Below are positions 9,169 through 17,815 of a stretch of 64,000 nucleotides of DNA, piece by piece. The position numbers and the translations under genes were made by a program. The notes under the pieces were generated by a model. The model was not told the origin of the DNA. It saw only the letters and a list, made by a program, of their open reading frames with translations, and searched no databases. This DNA comes from Pseudomonas fragi (lineage in GTDB: Bacteria > Pseudomonadota > Gammaproteobacteria > Pseudomonadales > Pseudomonadaceae). The DNA is taken from positions 1-64,000 of the forward strand of contig NZ_NQKQ01000003.1 of the NCBI RefSeq assembly GCF_002269505.1, read 5' to 3'. Position 1 is the first letter of the stretch, and the number at the start of each line of letters is the position of its first letter.

Positions 9169-10384
9169 ATGGTGTTTTGCCGCCCAGGGTGATCAAACGA
9201 GACACCGGTACTTGCTGCAGGACCACGGTGTAATTGACGACACCGTTCTGCCCCTGAACATCCTTGTCGATATAGCTGTGGTCATGGTCGGTTAGGCTGG
9301 CAATGAGCTGGCCGTCGCGATAAATCTGCACGGGCTTGCCGGACGGCTTTTCTGTGCGCCAACTCAGGCTGATCTGGCCGCCCTCGGGTTGTGGCTGCAC
9401 AGTAAGCTGCCTGACACCCACGGGCCCGATCAGGGGCAGGCCATCCATCGCGTAACGGGTCAGGTCCGGTTTTACCCCGAGCCAGGCCAGTACGGTCGGG
9501 CTTATGTCTGCTTGGCTGGCAAAACCGTACAGGCCTTTGAAGTCGTGATTTGGCGGGTTGCCGACGGGGGCGCTCAATTGTGCGTTGCCGGTCTTGTTCA
9601 TGGCGATAAAAGTGGTTTTTTCGCTCAGGGTTTGCTCGCCGTGGTCCTTGCCTTCGGGCAAGTGCCTGCCGTGGTCGGGTAACACGATAACCAGCCAGTC
9701 TTCTTCGGGATGCGCCTTTTCACGCTGTTGCAGGGCCTGGAGTATCTGCCCGACCTGGGCATCCACGGTATGGATCGCCTGCTGATACTGGGGGGTAAAG
9801 CCGAGCCGGTGGCCGGTGATGTCGGGTTCGTCGAAGTGGGCGAACAGCAGATCGGGCTGGCCGGACTCCAGTTCATGGCTGACCTTGTCTACCACGCACG
9901 GATCGACCCCCGAGCACTTGATGGCCAGGTCGATATAGCCCTGGGTAATGTCCTCGGCGAAGTTTTCGTTGATCACGTTCCAGCTGACGATGCTGGCAGT
10001 CTTGCGTTCAGGGAATGCCAGCTTGAGCTGTTTGAACAGGCTGGGCGCCTGGTTGCGCAGCGCCTCGTCATTGGCATTGACCTGATGGCGGTCAACCCAG
10101 CTGCCGGTGAGGATGGTTGTCCAGCCCGGGCCACTGACCGTGGGCTGCTGTGTAGAGGAGCCGAGCACGCCGCCGGTGTAGCTTTTATACAGGTGCAAAC
10201 GGGCAATGTTGGGGGCCTTGCCCTGTTGAATAGCCTTTTGCAGCTTCTGGTACTGCATGCCGTCTACGCCAATCAGCAAGGCCTTGTGGGTTTTTAGACT
10301 GGAGGTGTCGGCAGGAGGGGATGCCAGTGCCGTGAATGAGAGGTTCAGGCAGGCCGTAATCAGGGCATATTTTAGTAAATTCAT
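9167..10384 (-). CDS. Secreted phosphodiesterase / nucleotide pyrophosphatase-like (alkaline phosphatase superfamily)
   Basis: About 405 residues. I choose the ATG at 10384 because GGAGG sits 5 bases upstream; a GTG at 10390 would overlap that site. A signal peptide ends near residue 21 (LSFTALA). The catalytic core has Asp41 in LIGVDGMQ, a nucleophile Thr near 89/90 in GPGWTTILTG, FDEPDITGH and LPDHGRHLPEGKDHG metal ligands, as in type I phosphodiesterase/NPP enzymes. The last 80 residues look like a fibronectin-III-type beta domain. It probably acts in the periplasm or is exported; substrate unknown. It lies 105 bases downstream of a siderophore-type receptor on the same strand, suggesting possible co-expression under iron control. 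Confidence 0.82.
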   Translation of the reverse strand: MNLLKYALITACLNLSFTALASPPADTSSLKTHKALLIGVDGMQYQKLQKAIQQGKAPNIARLHLYKSYTGGVLGSSTQQPTVSGPGWTTILTGSWVDRHQVNANDEALRNQAPSLFKQLKLAFPERKTASIVSWNVINENFAEDITQGYIDLAIKCSGVDPCVVDKVSHELESGQPDLLFAHFDEPDITGHRLGFTPQYQQAIHTVDAQVGQILQALQQREKAHPEEDWLVIVLPDHGRHLPEGKDHGEQTLSEKTTFIAMNKTGNAQLSAPVGNPPNHDFKGLYGFASQADISPTVLAWLGVKPDLTRYAMDGLPLIGPVGVRQLTVQPQPEGGQISLSWRTEKPSGKPVQIYRDGQLIASLTDHDHSYIDKDVQGQNGVVNYTVVLQQVPVSRLITLGGKTP

Positions 10385-10446
10385 ACTCACCTCCGTGACG
10401 TGGATGCTTGTCGTTCACATCAGCGTAGTCCTTCAGGTGAAGCGGG

Positions 10447-10465
10447 TTGCCTGCATCGCAGGCAA
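10447..10465. repeat. Short hairpin, REP-like half element
   Basis: Perfect arms TTGCCTGC and GCAGGCAA around ATC, between the receptor gene and the phosphodiesterase gene. It lacks a T-run on either strand, so it is more likely a REP fragment or mRNA 3'-end stabiliser than a terminator. Confidence 0.5.
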
Positions 10466-10489
10466 GCCAGCTGCCACAAAAGCACAGGG

Positions 10490-12604
10490 TTAGAACTTCC
10501 AGCTCACCGACGCCGTGACGTTACGCGGTGCGCCATAGTTGCTCTGGCCATAGCGCACGCTTTGCAGGTATTTCTCGTTGGTCAGGTTGTCGAGGTTGAG
10601 CTGGGTGCTCCAGTGCGGGTCGATATCGTAACTGGCCATCAGGCCCACCAACGCATAAGCCGCCTGGTTCGCCGCCGGGGTGTCGTCGTTCTCGACCTTG
10701 CTCTGCCACTTCAGGCTGCCACCCACCTTGATCTGCGGTGCCATCGGCAGTTTGTAGGTCATGGACGTGGACAGGGCATTGCGCGGTATAAACTTGCGTC
10801 CGCGGTTGTTGTCGGCATCGGTGATATAGACGTAAGTGTAGCCGCCGCTGATTTGCAGACCCGGCGCCAGTTCGCCCGAAGCTTCCAGTTCTACACCGCT
10901 GCTCTTGTACGACATGCCGTCATACAGGTAACCGCCCAGGGAAGGGTTGAAACCTGAGTAGGTGGCGACGTTGTCCTGCTGGGTATGAAACACCGCTGCC
11001 GAAACGTCGAGCTTCTTGTCCAGCAGATGCCCCTTGATCCCGGCCTCGTAACTTTTGCCCTCCAGCGGGTCAAGTACTTGCCCCTGGGTATTGAGGTAGT
11101 ACTGCGGGTTGAAGATCTTGGTGTAGCTGGCATACAGCGAGTACTGCGGCGTCAGGTCGTAGACCACGCCTGCGTACGGCGTAACCTTGCCATGAATGCT
11201 CACGTCCCGGCCTGAACCGTAGTTTTCACCGTCGCTGTCGGCACTGAGCATGCGTGCACCCACGATCAGGTGCAGGTCGTCGGTGAGGCTCAAGCGTGTA
11301 CCGGCGTACAGGCTCTTCTGGCGGTCGGTGTAATTGGACGTCGCGTCGGCATTGGCCATGTTGTAAGTGGGTTTGGCAATTACACCGTTGAGGGCATCTT
11401 CCAGTGACACTGGGGTGTAATAAGAGGAAGTACCGTACAGCGAAGTCTCTTGCGTGCGTGAGCGCGCCACGTTGGCGCCGAAGGTCAACTGGTGCTCACG
11501 CCCGCCCAGGCTGAAAGGGCCACTGAACGAAAGATCGCCATCCAGTTCGCGGGTCTTGCCCTTGTAGTTGGAGGCCAGCCCCGTGTAGCCGGTGCTTGAG
11601 GTGCTGTCGCCATAGATGTAGAACATGTCGGTGTCTTCACGGTGCTCCATGGCGGTCACGGTCAGCGTGGACTTCCAGTCATTGGCGAAGTTGTGCTGCC
11701 ACTCGGCGAATGCGCGGCGGGTGCGTACGTCCCAGTACACCCACGGTTGGGCAATGTTGGCACTGGTACTGCTGTAATGCAGAGCGTTGCCGCTGCTGTC
11801 GGTCAACGGCAGGGCGCCCCAACTGGCGCCGTTGGCATCGCTTTTTTGCTCTTCATAGCCCACGGTCAGGGTGTCGTCGTCAGTCAGGTCGAAGGCCAGC
11901 ATGCCACTGAAGATGTTCTTTTCGCGGGAGTAGCGATCCAGGTAAGAGTTGCCCACTTCATTGGCGTAGATGACTCGCCCGCGGACATTGCCCGAGTCGG
12001 TCAACGGCCCGGAAACATCCAGATCGACCCGGCGCTTGTCCCAGGAACCGGCGCTGACGCTGACCTTGGCTTCTGGTTCATAGGTGGGGCGCTTGCGGAT
12101 AAAGTTGACCGTGGCTGACGGGTTGCCGGTGCCCGTCATCAGGCCGTTGGCGCCATGCAACACGTCAACCTGCTCGTAGGGGGCGGTGTCGATATCACCC
12201 ACCAGCACGCCGCCGGTGAGCCCCATGCCCATGCCGTCATATTGAAAATTAGTGATGTCAAAACCGCGCGCAGTGAAGTACGTGCGGTCGGTTTCGACCT
12301 TCTGCACATTGACCCCCGGGGTACTGTCCAGCACATCGCGGATGCTGTTGAGCTTGAAGTCGTCCAGTTGCTCGCGCTTGATGCTGGTAATGCCCTGGGG
12401 GGTTTGCCCGGCAGTGAGGTTCAGTCGCGTGGTAGTGGCGCTGGGTCTGGCTTGATAGCCCGGCGGAGCATCTTCACTGTCGGCGCTGCCGGTGACACTG
12501 GTGGCGGGCAGGCTCAGGGTGTTTTCATCGGCTGATGCCGTATTGAACATACTCAGTGCGACAAGTGTAAGAGCAGACGTGGGGAGGGTGAACAGTGAGC
12601 GCAT
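10490..12604 (-). CDS. TonB-dependent siderophore receptor (FhuE/FpvA-like)
   Basis: A 704-residue outer-membrane receptor. The signal peptide ends at NTASA near residue 25. The plug domain contains LDSTPGVNVQKVETDRTYFTARGF and VDVLHGANGLMTGTGNPSATVNFIRKRP, typical of receptors for ferric hydroxamate/pyoverdine/coprogen-type siderophores. A 22-strand barrel follows, ending in the usual aromatic terminus (VTASVSWKF). There is no N-terminal STN signalling domain, so it is not a transducer. A Fur-like site lies 65-83 bases upstream. The ligand cannot be told from sequence. sotB is divergent. Confidence 0.93.
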   Translation of the reverse strand: MRSLFTLPTSALTLVALSMFNTASADENTLSLPATSVTGSADSEDAPPGYQARPSATTTRLNLTAGQTPQGITSIKREQLDDFKLNSIRDVLDSTPGVNVQKVETDRTYFTARGFDITNFQYDGMGMGLTGGVLVGDIDTAPYEQVDVLHGANGLMTGTGNPSATVNFIRKRPTYEPEAKVSVSAGSWDKRRVDLDVSGPLTDSGNVRGRVIYANEVGNSYLDRYSREKNIFSGMLAFDLTDDDTLTVGYEEQKSDANGASWGALPLTDSSGNALHYSSTSANIAQPWVYWDVRTRRAFAEWQHNFANDWKSTLTVTAMEHREDTDMFYIYGDSTSSTGYTGLASNYKGKTRELDGDLSFSGPFSLGGREHQLTFGANVARSRTQETSLYGTSSYYTPVSLEDALNGVIAKPTYNMANADATSNYTDRQKSLYAGTRLSLTDDLHLIVGARMLSADSDGENYGSGRDVSIHGKVTPYAGVVYDLTPQYSLYASYTKIFNPQYYLNTQGQVLDPLEGKSYEAGIKGHLLDKKLDVSAAVFHTQQDNVATYSGFNPSLGGYLYDGMSYKSSGVELEASGELAPGLQISGGYTYVYITDADNNRGRKFIPRNALSTSMTYKLPMAPQIKVGGSLKWQSKVENDDTPAANQAAYALVGLMASYDIDPHWSTQLNLDNLTNEKYLQSVRYGQSNYGAPRNVTASVSWKF

Positions 12605-12668
12605 GATCTGCGAATACTCCGGGCAGGAACTTCGTAAACGAGAATTAGTTACAAATCATTGCATTCTT

Positions 12669-12687
12669 GTAAGTGATAATCAATGCT
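12669..12687. promoter_or_regulatory. Fur-box-like site upstream of the siderophore receptor
   Basis: The 19-base stretch GTAAGTGATAATCAATGCT matches the GATAATGATAATCATTATC consensus at about 12 positions, including the complete GATAATC core, and lies in the 290-base divergent promoter region. Iron repression by Fur is inferred. Confidence 0.6.
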
Positions 12688-12894
12688 GTTTACGTGTCTT
12701 TACTTTTCGTCGCGAAATCGTAGTGGTGCGCTTTTGATCAGACGCCTCCACGCCGCGGAAAAATGCCGCCAGCCGAGTATCTGTAAAATCTCGGCAACGG
12801 TTCTGCGTGAAGGCTATAAACTGTCAGCCTGTGTGGTTCTGGCTTGAAGCGTCGGAGCCGGTTCATCATCGATAGCGAGTAGTGCATTCATTAA

Positions 12895-14079
12895 ATGAGC
12901 AACCCCACCTCTACCTCCCAAGCCAACTGGCAGCCGGTCATCGCGCTGGCGCTGGCCGCTTTTGTGTTCAATACCACCGAGTTTGTGCCGGTGGGGCTGC
13001 TGAGCGCGATTGGTGCAAGTTTTGACATGGCCACGGCCAGCGTCGGGCTGATGCTCACCATCTATGCCTGGGTGGTGTCGCTGGCTTCCTTGCCGATCAT
13101 GCTGGTGACACGCAACGTTGAGCGGCGCAAGTTGCTGCTGGTGTTGTTCGGGCTGTTTGTCGTCAGTCATGTGCTGTCGAGCCTGGCAACCAATTTCGGC
13201 ATTCTGCTGCTTAGCCGGATCGGGGTGGCGCTGTCCCATGCGCTGTTCTGGTCGATAACGGCCTCACTGGCGGTGCGCCTGGCGCCCGAGGGCAAACAGG
13301 TGCAGGCGCTGGGGCTGCTGGCCACCGGTACCACGCTGGCCATGGTGATGGGGGTTCCCCTGGGGCGTTTGCTGGGCGAGGCCATGGGCTGGCGCACCAC
13401 TTTCCTGGTGATCGCTGCGCTGGCAGTGTTACTGGTGCTGTGGCTGGCGCGCACTTTGCCGTTGCTGCCCAGCCAGAATTCCGGCTCGCTCAGAAGCCTG
13501 CCGGTGCTGTTCAAGCGACCTGCGCTGGTGGCGGTGTATCTGTTGACGGCAGTGGTGATCACTGCGCAGTTCACCGCCTACAGCTATATCGAACCCTTTG
13601 TACAAAACGTGGCGGGCATGAGCGGCGGTACTGTGACCTTGATCCTGTTGCTGTTCGGCGGTGCGGGGATTTTCGGTTCGCTGTGCTTCAGCTGGTTCCA
13701 CAAATACAGCCCGCAAGGCTTCCTGTTGACGGCGGTGGGCTTGCTTGCGCTGTGCCTGTTGCTGCTGTTGCCGGCAAGCCACTGGATTGAGTCCCTGGGC
13801 GTGCTGAGTATTGTCTGGGGGATGGCGATCATGGGCTTTGGTCTGGCGTTGCAGTCCAAGGTGCTGACCCTGGCGCCGGATGCCACCGATGTGGCGATGG
13901 CGATGTTTTCCGGTATCTACAATATTGGCATTGGCGGCGGAGCATTGCTGGGCAGTTCGGTGGGCAGCCATTTCGGCTTTGCCTGGATCGGGCTGGCAGG
14001 TGGTACGCTGGCGGGGCTGGCCCTGGCGTTTTATGCCTTGAGCATGTACCGGCTCAGTCGCAGCCCGGCAGAGGGCTGA
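12895..14079 (+). CDS. sotB: Sugar efflux MFS transporter
   Basis: 394 residues, 12 hydrophobic helices. Strong resemblance to E. coli SotB (396 residues) throughout: [16 protein letters not shown] near the N-terminus, [54 protein letters not shown] and [22 protein letters not shown]. SotB exports arabinose, IPTG-like sugars and related compounds; the natural substrate here is unknown. No strong ribosome-binding site precedes the ATG. The gene is divergent from the siderophore receptor and convergent with mntP, so it appears monocistronic. Confidence 0.92.
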   Translation: MSNPTSTSQANWQPVIALALAAFVFNTTEFVPVGLLSAIGASFDMATASVGLMLTIYAWVVSLASLPIMLVTRNVERRKLLLVLFGLFVVSHVLSSLATNFGILLLSRIGVALSHALFWSITASLAVRLAPEGKQVQALGLLATGTTLAMVMGVPLGRLLGEAMGWRTTFLVIAALAVLLVLWLARTLPLLPSQNSGSLRSLPVLFKRPALVAVYLLTAVVITAQFTAYSYIEPFVQNVAGMSGGTVTLILLLFGGAGIFGSLCFSWFHKYSPQGFLLTAVGLLALCLLLLLPASHWIESLGVLSIVWGMAIMGFGLALQSKVLTLAPDATDVAMAMFSGIYNIGIGGGALLGSSVGSHFGFAWIGLAGGTLAGLALAFYALSMYRLSRSPAEG

Positions 14080-14085
14080 TCGTCC

Positions 14086-14112
14086 GGGGCTCTGGCGCAA
14101 GGCCAGGGCCCC
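14086..14112. terminator. Hairpin between convergent sotB and mntP
   Basis: GGGGCTCTGGC and GCCAGGGCCCC pair with a GCAAG loop and are followed by GGCAGGTTTTA on the forward strand. Position between two convergent stops suggests a shared terminator. Confidence 0.65.
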
Positions 14113-14120
14113 GGCAGGTT

Positions 14121-14699
14121 TTACACGGCGCTCAGGTGCTCGTACAAAATCGTGGCGCCCACGATGATCAGCACCACACCCCCTACAATTTCGGCGCGCT
14201 TGCCGACCAGGCTGCCCAGCGCCCGGCCCAGCATGGTGCCGATAATCACCATGGTCATGGTTGCCAGGCCGATGGCTGCTGCTGCCAGCCAGATATTGAC
14301 GTCGACAAATGCCAGGCCTACGCCTACTGCCAGTGCATCGATGCTGGTCGCGAGGGCGGTGACCACCAGAATCCAGAAAGAGTGTTGCGAGGGTTTGTCT
14401 TCGGGTTCGTCTTCATCGGGTTTTACGCCGTTGTAGATCATGTACAGGCCCAGGCCCAGCAGCAGGGTGAAGGCGATCCAGTGGTCCCACTGGGTGACGT
14501 AGCTGCTGGCCGCCTGGCCGATGGCCCAGCCGATCACCGGGGTAATGGCTTCAATCACACCAAAGATCAGGCCGGTGCGCAGGGCTTCGCTGAAACGGGG
14601 TTTGTGCAGGCTTGAGCCTTTACCGATGGCAGCGGCAAAAGCGTCGGTGGACATGGCGAATGCCAGGAGAATCAGGGCAATTGGGTTCAATTCAGTCAT
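14121..14699 (-). CDS. mntP: Manganese efflux pump
   Basis: 192 residues starting [21 protein letters not shown], six hydrophobic helices with two DUF204 repeats: [12 protein letters not shown] in the first half and [13 protein letters not shown] in the second, whose aspartates line the Mn2+ path. It exports Mn2+ across the inner membrane. A longer frame reaches 14837, but that extension coincides with a manganese riboswitch leader, so the internal ATG is the true start. The coding sequence plus the riboswitch make regulation by Mn2+ almost certain. Confidence 0.95.
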   Translation of the reverse strand: MTELNPIALILLAFAMSTDAFAAAIGKGSSLHKPRFSEALRTGLIFGVIEAITPVIGWAIGQAASSYVTQWDHWIAFTLLLGLGLYMIYNGVKPDEDEPEDKPSQHSFWILVVTALATSIDALAVGVGLAFVDVNIWLAAAAIGLATMTMVIIGTMLGRALGSLVGKRAEIVGGVVLIIVGATILYEHLSAV

Positions 14700-14704
14700 C
14701 CAGC

Positions 14705-14860
14705 CGGGCTTGAGACAACGACATAGCACTGCGCGCCCGACTTCAGCACAGGTATGACGTTGGTCTCGCAAATCCGTATGGATGCCATGGCCACGGCAGG
14801 TTGCCGAGAATGTTGACCAGAGCGCCGCCACTTGCATGACAGCCAGCTACTCCCCAAAGA
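14705..14860 (-). ncRNA. yybP-ykoY manganese riboswitch leader of mntP
   Basis: Read on the reverse strand, the leader begins TTTGGGGAGTAGC (14859-14847), then has GTCAACATTCTCG (around 14818-14806) and closes with GCGAGACC (14769-14762). These are the conserved blocks of the yybP-ykoY aptamer as found before E. coli mntP. The remaining 60 bases before the ATG form the expression platform. Mn2+ binding should favour mntP expression. Confidence 0.88.
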
Positions 14861-15164
14861 GGGGGCCGAGGTTAACAGAAAAAAGGGGGAATGGGGAAAA
14901 GGCTAAATTTTGTGTAGGGTTATTCGTATGTGAGATTGCGTAAAAACTGTCGCCGCTGACTCGCGGAGCGAGACTGCGATCGGCGACGCAGCGGCCAGCC
15001 TGTTTGAATGCAAGATTTGCGACCGACATATGTTCTCTGTGGGAGCCGGGCTTGCCCGCTCCCACAAGAGATTGGCGTTGCTTCAAATTGTTGCTTTTGC
15101 TGTAGCCGCTCGAGAGTCCAGGCGCCGCAAATGTCGGCTATGTACCGGGATTACCTGCCACCCT
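14861..15164. repeat. Intergenic region with REP elements
   Basis: The gap between the mntP leader and the FlxA-like gene holds REP-type DNA: a GTGGGAGC...GCTCCCAC hairpin at 15038-15066, and degenerate copies of the TGTAGCCGCT type on both sides (around 14945-15000 and 15101-15150). A purine-rich segment at 14875-14905 precedes the mntP leader and may hold its promoter. No gene is supported here. Confidence 0.7.
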
Positions 15165-15602
15165 TCATGCCGACGTGCTGACCATCGACCCTGAACTGCC
15201 ACTGCCCTGGGCCGTCAGTGCTTGCAGCAAGGCGGCCGTCGCCGCCTGCAACGCTGCAGCAGTCGCAGTCACCTGGGCCTGGGCACCGGCCACGGCGGCG
15301 GCTTTGCTGGCTTCGTTCTGGTCACTGGCCTGGATGCTCTGCAGCGCCTGCATCTGCTGCTGAAGCTGCTTTTGCAACTGCGCGATCTGCTTTTTAATCT
15401 GCTTGACCGTATCCGAGCTGTCGTCATCAGTGTCAGCCGGCGGTGCCGCATTGGCGTCTCGCGCCGCCCGTGGCTTGACCTGTTCGGTGGCCGTTGCGCC
15501 GGCATCACTCACGGTAGTGCTGTCCGTCGCCTTGCTGGCCGTGGTGGCGGACGAGCTCTGAATGTTCAGGCTCGATGCCAGGGGATTGATGCTGCCAACC
15601 AT
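15165..15602 (-). CDS. FlxA-like coiled-coil protein
   Basis: 145 residues of low complexity: Ser/Thr/Ala-rich N-terminus (MVGSINPLASSLNIQSSSAT), an acidic patch, a coiled-coil core (IKKQIAQLQKQLQQQMQALQ), and an Ala-rich tail. This architecture matches the FlxA-like family of small proteins seen in Pseudomonas and enterobacteria; E. coli FlxA is expressed with flagellar class 3 genes. Function unknown. It stands alone, divergent from the dioxygenase/ABC cluster. Confidence 0.75.
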   Translation of the reverse strand: MVGSINPLASSLNIQSSSATTASKATDSTTVSDAGATATEQVKPRAARDANAAPPADTDDDSSDTVKQIKKQIAQLQKQLQQQMQALQSIQASDQNEASKAAAVAGAQAQVTATAAALQAATAALLQALTAQGSGSSGSMVSTSA

Positions 15603-15766
15603 GTCGATGCGTCCTTTAGACTTGTTGTCTTACAGGCCATCGGCAGGTTGCGCTGGCTCTTTAACGGCGCGGCTGAAAAAAAGCCGGGCAAGCGCTCATA
15701 TGCTTATGCAATTAAAGTATTTAAATTTAATTTCTTATATCTATAAAGTCATACCCCTGCGTACAG

Positions 15767-15833
15767 GTCGACCAATCGACGCGCCGCACGAAATGAACCA
15801 GCACGGAGCGTCCGTGAGTTTCTGATCGATCAG
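15767..15833. promoter_or_regulatory. Three palindromes upstream of the dioxygenase gene
   Basis: Within 70 bases lie GTCGA-CCAA-TCGAC (15767-15780), CACGGA-GCG-TCCGTG (15802-15816) and the perfect 12-mer CTGATCGATCAG (15822-15833). They sit 35-100 bases before the TauD-like start, downstream of an AT-rich stretch (15715-15750) that could hold a promoter. They are operator candidates, for example for the TetR regulator at the other end of the cluster. Inference only. Confidence 0.45.
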
Positions 15834-15868
15834 CGCGCCATTGGGCGTGCTCTGCGTGGGAGTGATTT

Positions 15869-16765
15869 ATGTCTGCACCGTCTGCCTCTGCGATTGCCGT
15901 GGGCATCGCCCCTCAAGCCTTCGACATCCGTCCGTTCAACGGCGCCGTGGGAGCCGAGATCATCGGTCTGGATCTGGCCCTGCCGGTCAGTGACCAGGAC
16001 TTTGCGCGTATCCATCGCGCGCATCTGGAACATCACGTGGTGGTGTTTCGTGATCAGCGCATTACCCCGCAGCAGCAGATCGACTTCAGCCGTCGCTTCG
16101 GCATCTTGCAGATCCATGTGCTCAAGCAGTTTCTGCTGACCGGTCACCCGGAAATTCTTATCGTCTCCAACATCATTGAGAACGGTCAGTCCATCGGCCT
16201 GGGCGATGCGGGTAAATTCTGGCACTCGGACCTGTCCTATAAAGAACTGCCAAGCCTGGGCTCGATGCTGCATGCCCAGGAGTTGCCCGCAGAGGGCGGC
16301 GATACCTTGTTTGCCGATATGCACAAGGCCTGGGACGGCCTGCCGCACGCCTTGCGCAAGGCGGTCGAAGGGCGTTCGGCTGCACATTCGTATACGGCGC
16401 GTTACAGCGAAACAAAATTCGAAGGCAACTGGCGCCCGACCCTGACCCCCGAGCAATTGGCGCAGGTGAACGAAGTGGTGCACCCGGTGGTGCGCACCCA
16501 CCCGGAAAACGGCCGCAAGGCGCTGTTTGTCAGTGAAGGCTTTACCACGCGTATCGTCGGCCTGCCCGAGGACGAGAGCCGCCAGTTATTGGCCGAGCTT
16601 TACGCCCACAGCGTGCTGGAGCAGAACATCTACCGCCATCAGTGGCAGCCCCATGACCTGGTGTTCTGGGACAACCGCTCGCTGATCCATCTCGCCGCCG
16701 GATGCCCAAGCCATCTGCGCCGCAAGCTCTATCGCACCACCATCCAGGGCAACGCGCCTTACTGA
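15869..16765 (+). CDS. TauD/TfdA-family Fe(II)/2-oxoglutarate dioxygenase
   Basis: 298 residues. The iron triad is visible: His119 and Asp121 (FWHSDLSY) and His274 (NRSLIHLAAG), with a downstream Arg (about 285) for 2-oxoglutarate. The N-terminal block FNGAVGAEIIGLDLA is typical of TauD/TfdA. Such enzymes hydroxylate a substrate to release sulfite, glyoxylate or another fragment; the substrate here is unknown. The ATG follows GGAG. It begins a four-gene operon with an ABC importer 25 bases downstream, so it most likely attacks the imported compound. Confidence 0.88.
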   Translation: MSAPSASAIAVGIAPQAFDIRPFNGAVGAEIIGLDLALPVSDQDFARIHRAHLEHHVVVFRDQRITPQQQIDFSRRFGILQIHVLKQFLLTGHPEILIVSNIIENGQSIGLGDAGKFWHSDLSYKELPSLGSMLHAQELPAEGGDTLFADMHKAWDGLPHALRKAVEGRSAAHSYTARYSETKFEGNWRPTLTPEQLAQVNEVVHPVVRTHPENGRKALFVSEGFTTRIVGLPEDESRQLLAELYAHSVLEQNIYRHQWQPHDLVFWDNRSLIHLAAGCPSHLRRKLYRTTIQGNAPY

Positions 16766-16790
16766 TTGACTCATTTCAAGGAGCATTGCC

Positions 16791-17810
16791 ATGCCCGCAT
16801 CGATCAAAACCGTGGCCGCAAGTCTGGGCCTGAGTATTAGCCTGCTTGCCAGCAGCCTGGTGGCGCCGAATGTCGCCCATGCCGAAGGTGAAATCCGTAT
16901 CGCCGAGCAGTTCGGCATTGTTTATCTGTTGCTCAATGTGGTGCGCGATCAGAACCTGATTGAAAAGCACGGCAAGGAGGAGGGCATCGATATCAAGGTC
17001 GATTGGACTCAGTTGTCCGGCGGGGCGGCGGTCAACGATGCCTTGTTGTCCGGTTCCATCGACATTGCCGGGGCCGGGGTTGGCCCGCTGCTGACCATCT
17101 GGGACCGCACCCACGGCAAGCAGAACGTCAAGGCCGTGGCGTCGCTGGGCAACTTTCCGTACTACCTGCTGAGCAATAACCCGAACGTCAAAACCATCGC
17201 CGACTTCACCGAAAAAGACCGTATCGCGGTACCGGCCGTGGGCGTTTCAGTGCAGTCGCGCTTTCTGCAATACGCGGCGGCCAAGCAGTGGGGCGACAAA
17301 GACTTTAACCGCCTGGACAAATACACCATCGCCGTCCCGCATCCGGATGCGACTGCTGCGCTGATCGCCGGTGGCACAGAGCTGAGCGGGCATTTTTCCA
17401 ATCCGCCGTTCCAGGATCAGGCGCTGAAAAATCCAAACGTGCATGTGGTGCTCAACACCTACGACTTGCTCGGCCCCAACTCGCCAACGGTATTGTTTGC
17501 CACCGAGAAATTCCGTAACGACAACCCGAAAACCTACAAGGCCTTTGTCGAGGCGTTGACCGAGGCGGCCGAATTTGCCCAGAGCGACAAGGCTGCTGCC
17601 GCGGATACGTACATTCGCGTGACAAAGTCCAAAGTCGACCGCGACGAGTTGCTGAAGATCATCGACACCCCGGAGTACGAGTTCAGCGTGACGCCGAAAA
17701 ACACCTACCCACTGGCTGAGTTTCTGTACCGCGTTGGCGCGATCAAAAACAAACCTGATTCCTGGAAAGATTACTTCTTCCAGGACGCAAAACCGCTGCA
17801 GGGGAGCTGA
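16791..17810 (+). CDS. ABC transporter periplasmic binding protein (NMT1/SsuA-like)
   Basis: 339 residues with a signal peptide to about residue 31 (APNVAHA). The mature start EIRIAEQFGIVYLLLNVV and the blocks VDWTQLSGGAAVNDALLSGSIDIAGAGVGPLL and DRIAVPAVGVSVQSRFLQYAAA are those of SsuA/TauA/NMT1-type binding proteins for sulfonates, nitrate or pyrimidine precursors. An AAGGAG ribosome-binding site precedes the ATG. Ligand not identifiable. It is co-directional with an ATPase five bases downstream and a permease. Confidence 0.88.
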   Translation: MPASIKTVAASLGLSISLLASSLVAPNVAHAEGEIRIAEQFGIVYLLLNVVRDQNLIEKHGKEEGIDIKVDWTQLSGGAAVNDALLSGSIDIAGAGVGPLLTIWDRTHGKQNVKAVASLGNFPYYLLSNNPNVKTIADFTEKDRIAVPAVGVSVQSRFLQYAAAKQWGDKDFNRLDKYTIAVPHPDATAALIAGGTELSGHFSNPPFQDQALKNPNVHVVLNTYDLLGPNSPTVLFATEKFRNDNPKTYKAFVEALTEAAEFAQSDKAAAADTYIRVTKSKVDRDELLKIIDTPEYEFSVTPKNTYPLAEFLYRVGAIKNKPDSWKDYFFQDAKPLQGS

Positions 17811-17815
17811 CAATA

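Noticed and set aside
14700..14837. N-terminal extension of mntP
   Set aside because: It coincides with the manganese riboswitch and does not resemble any MntP N-terminus.
14847..15086. A 79-codon reverse frame in the gap upstream of mntP
   Set aside because: It covers REP sequence and the riboswitch start; no ribosome-binding site or homology is visible.
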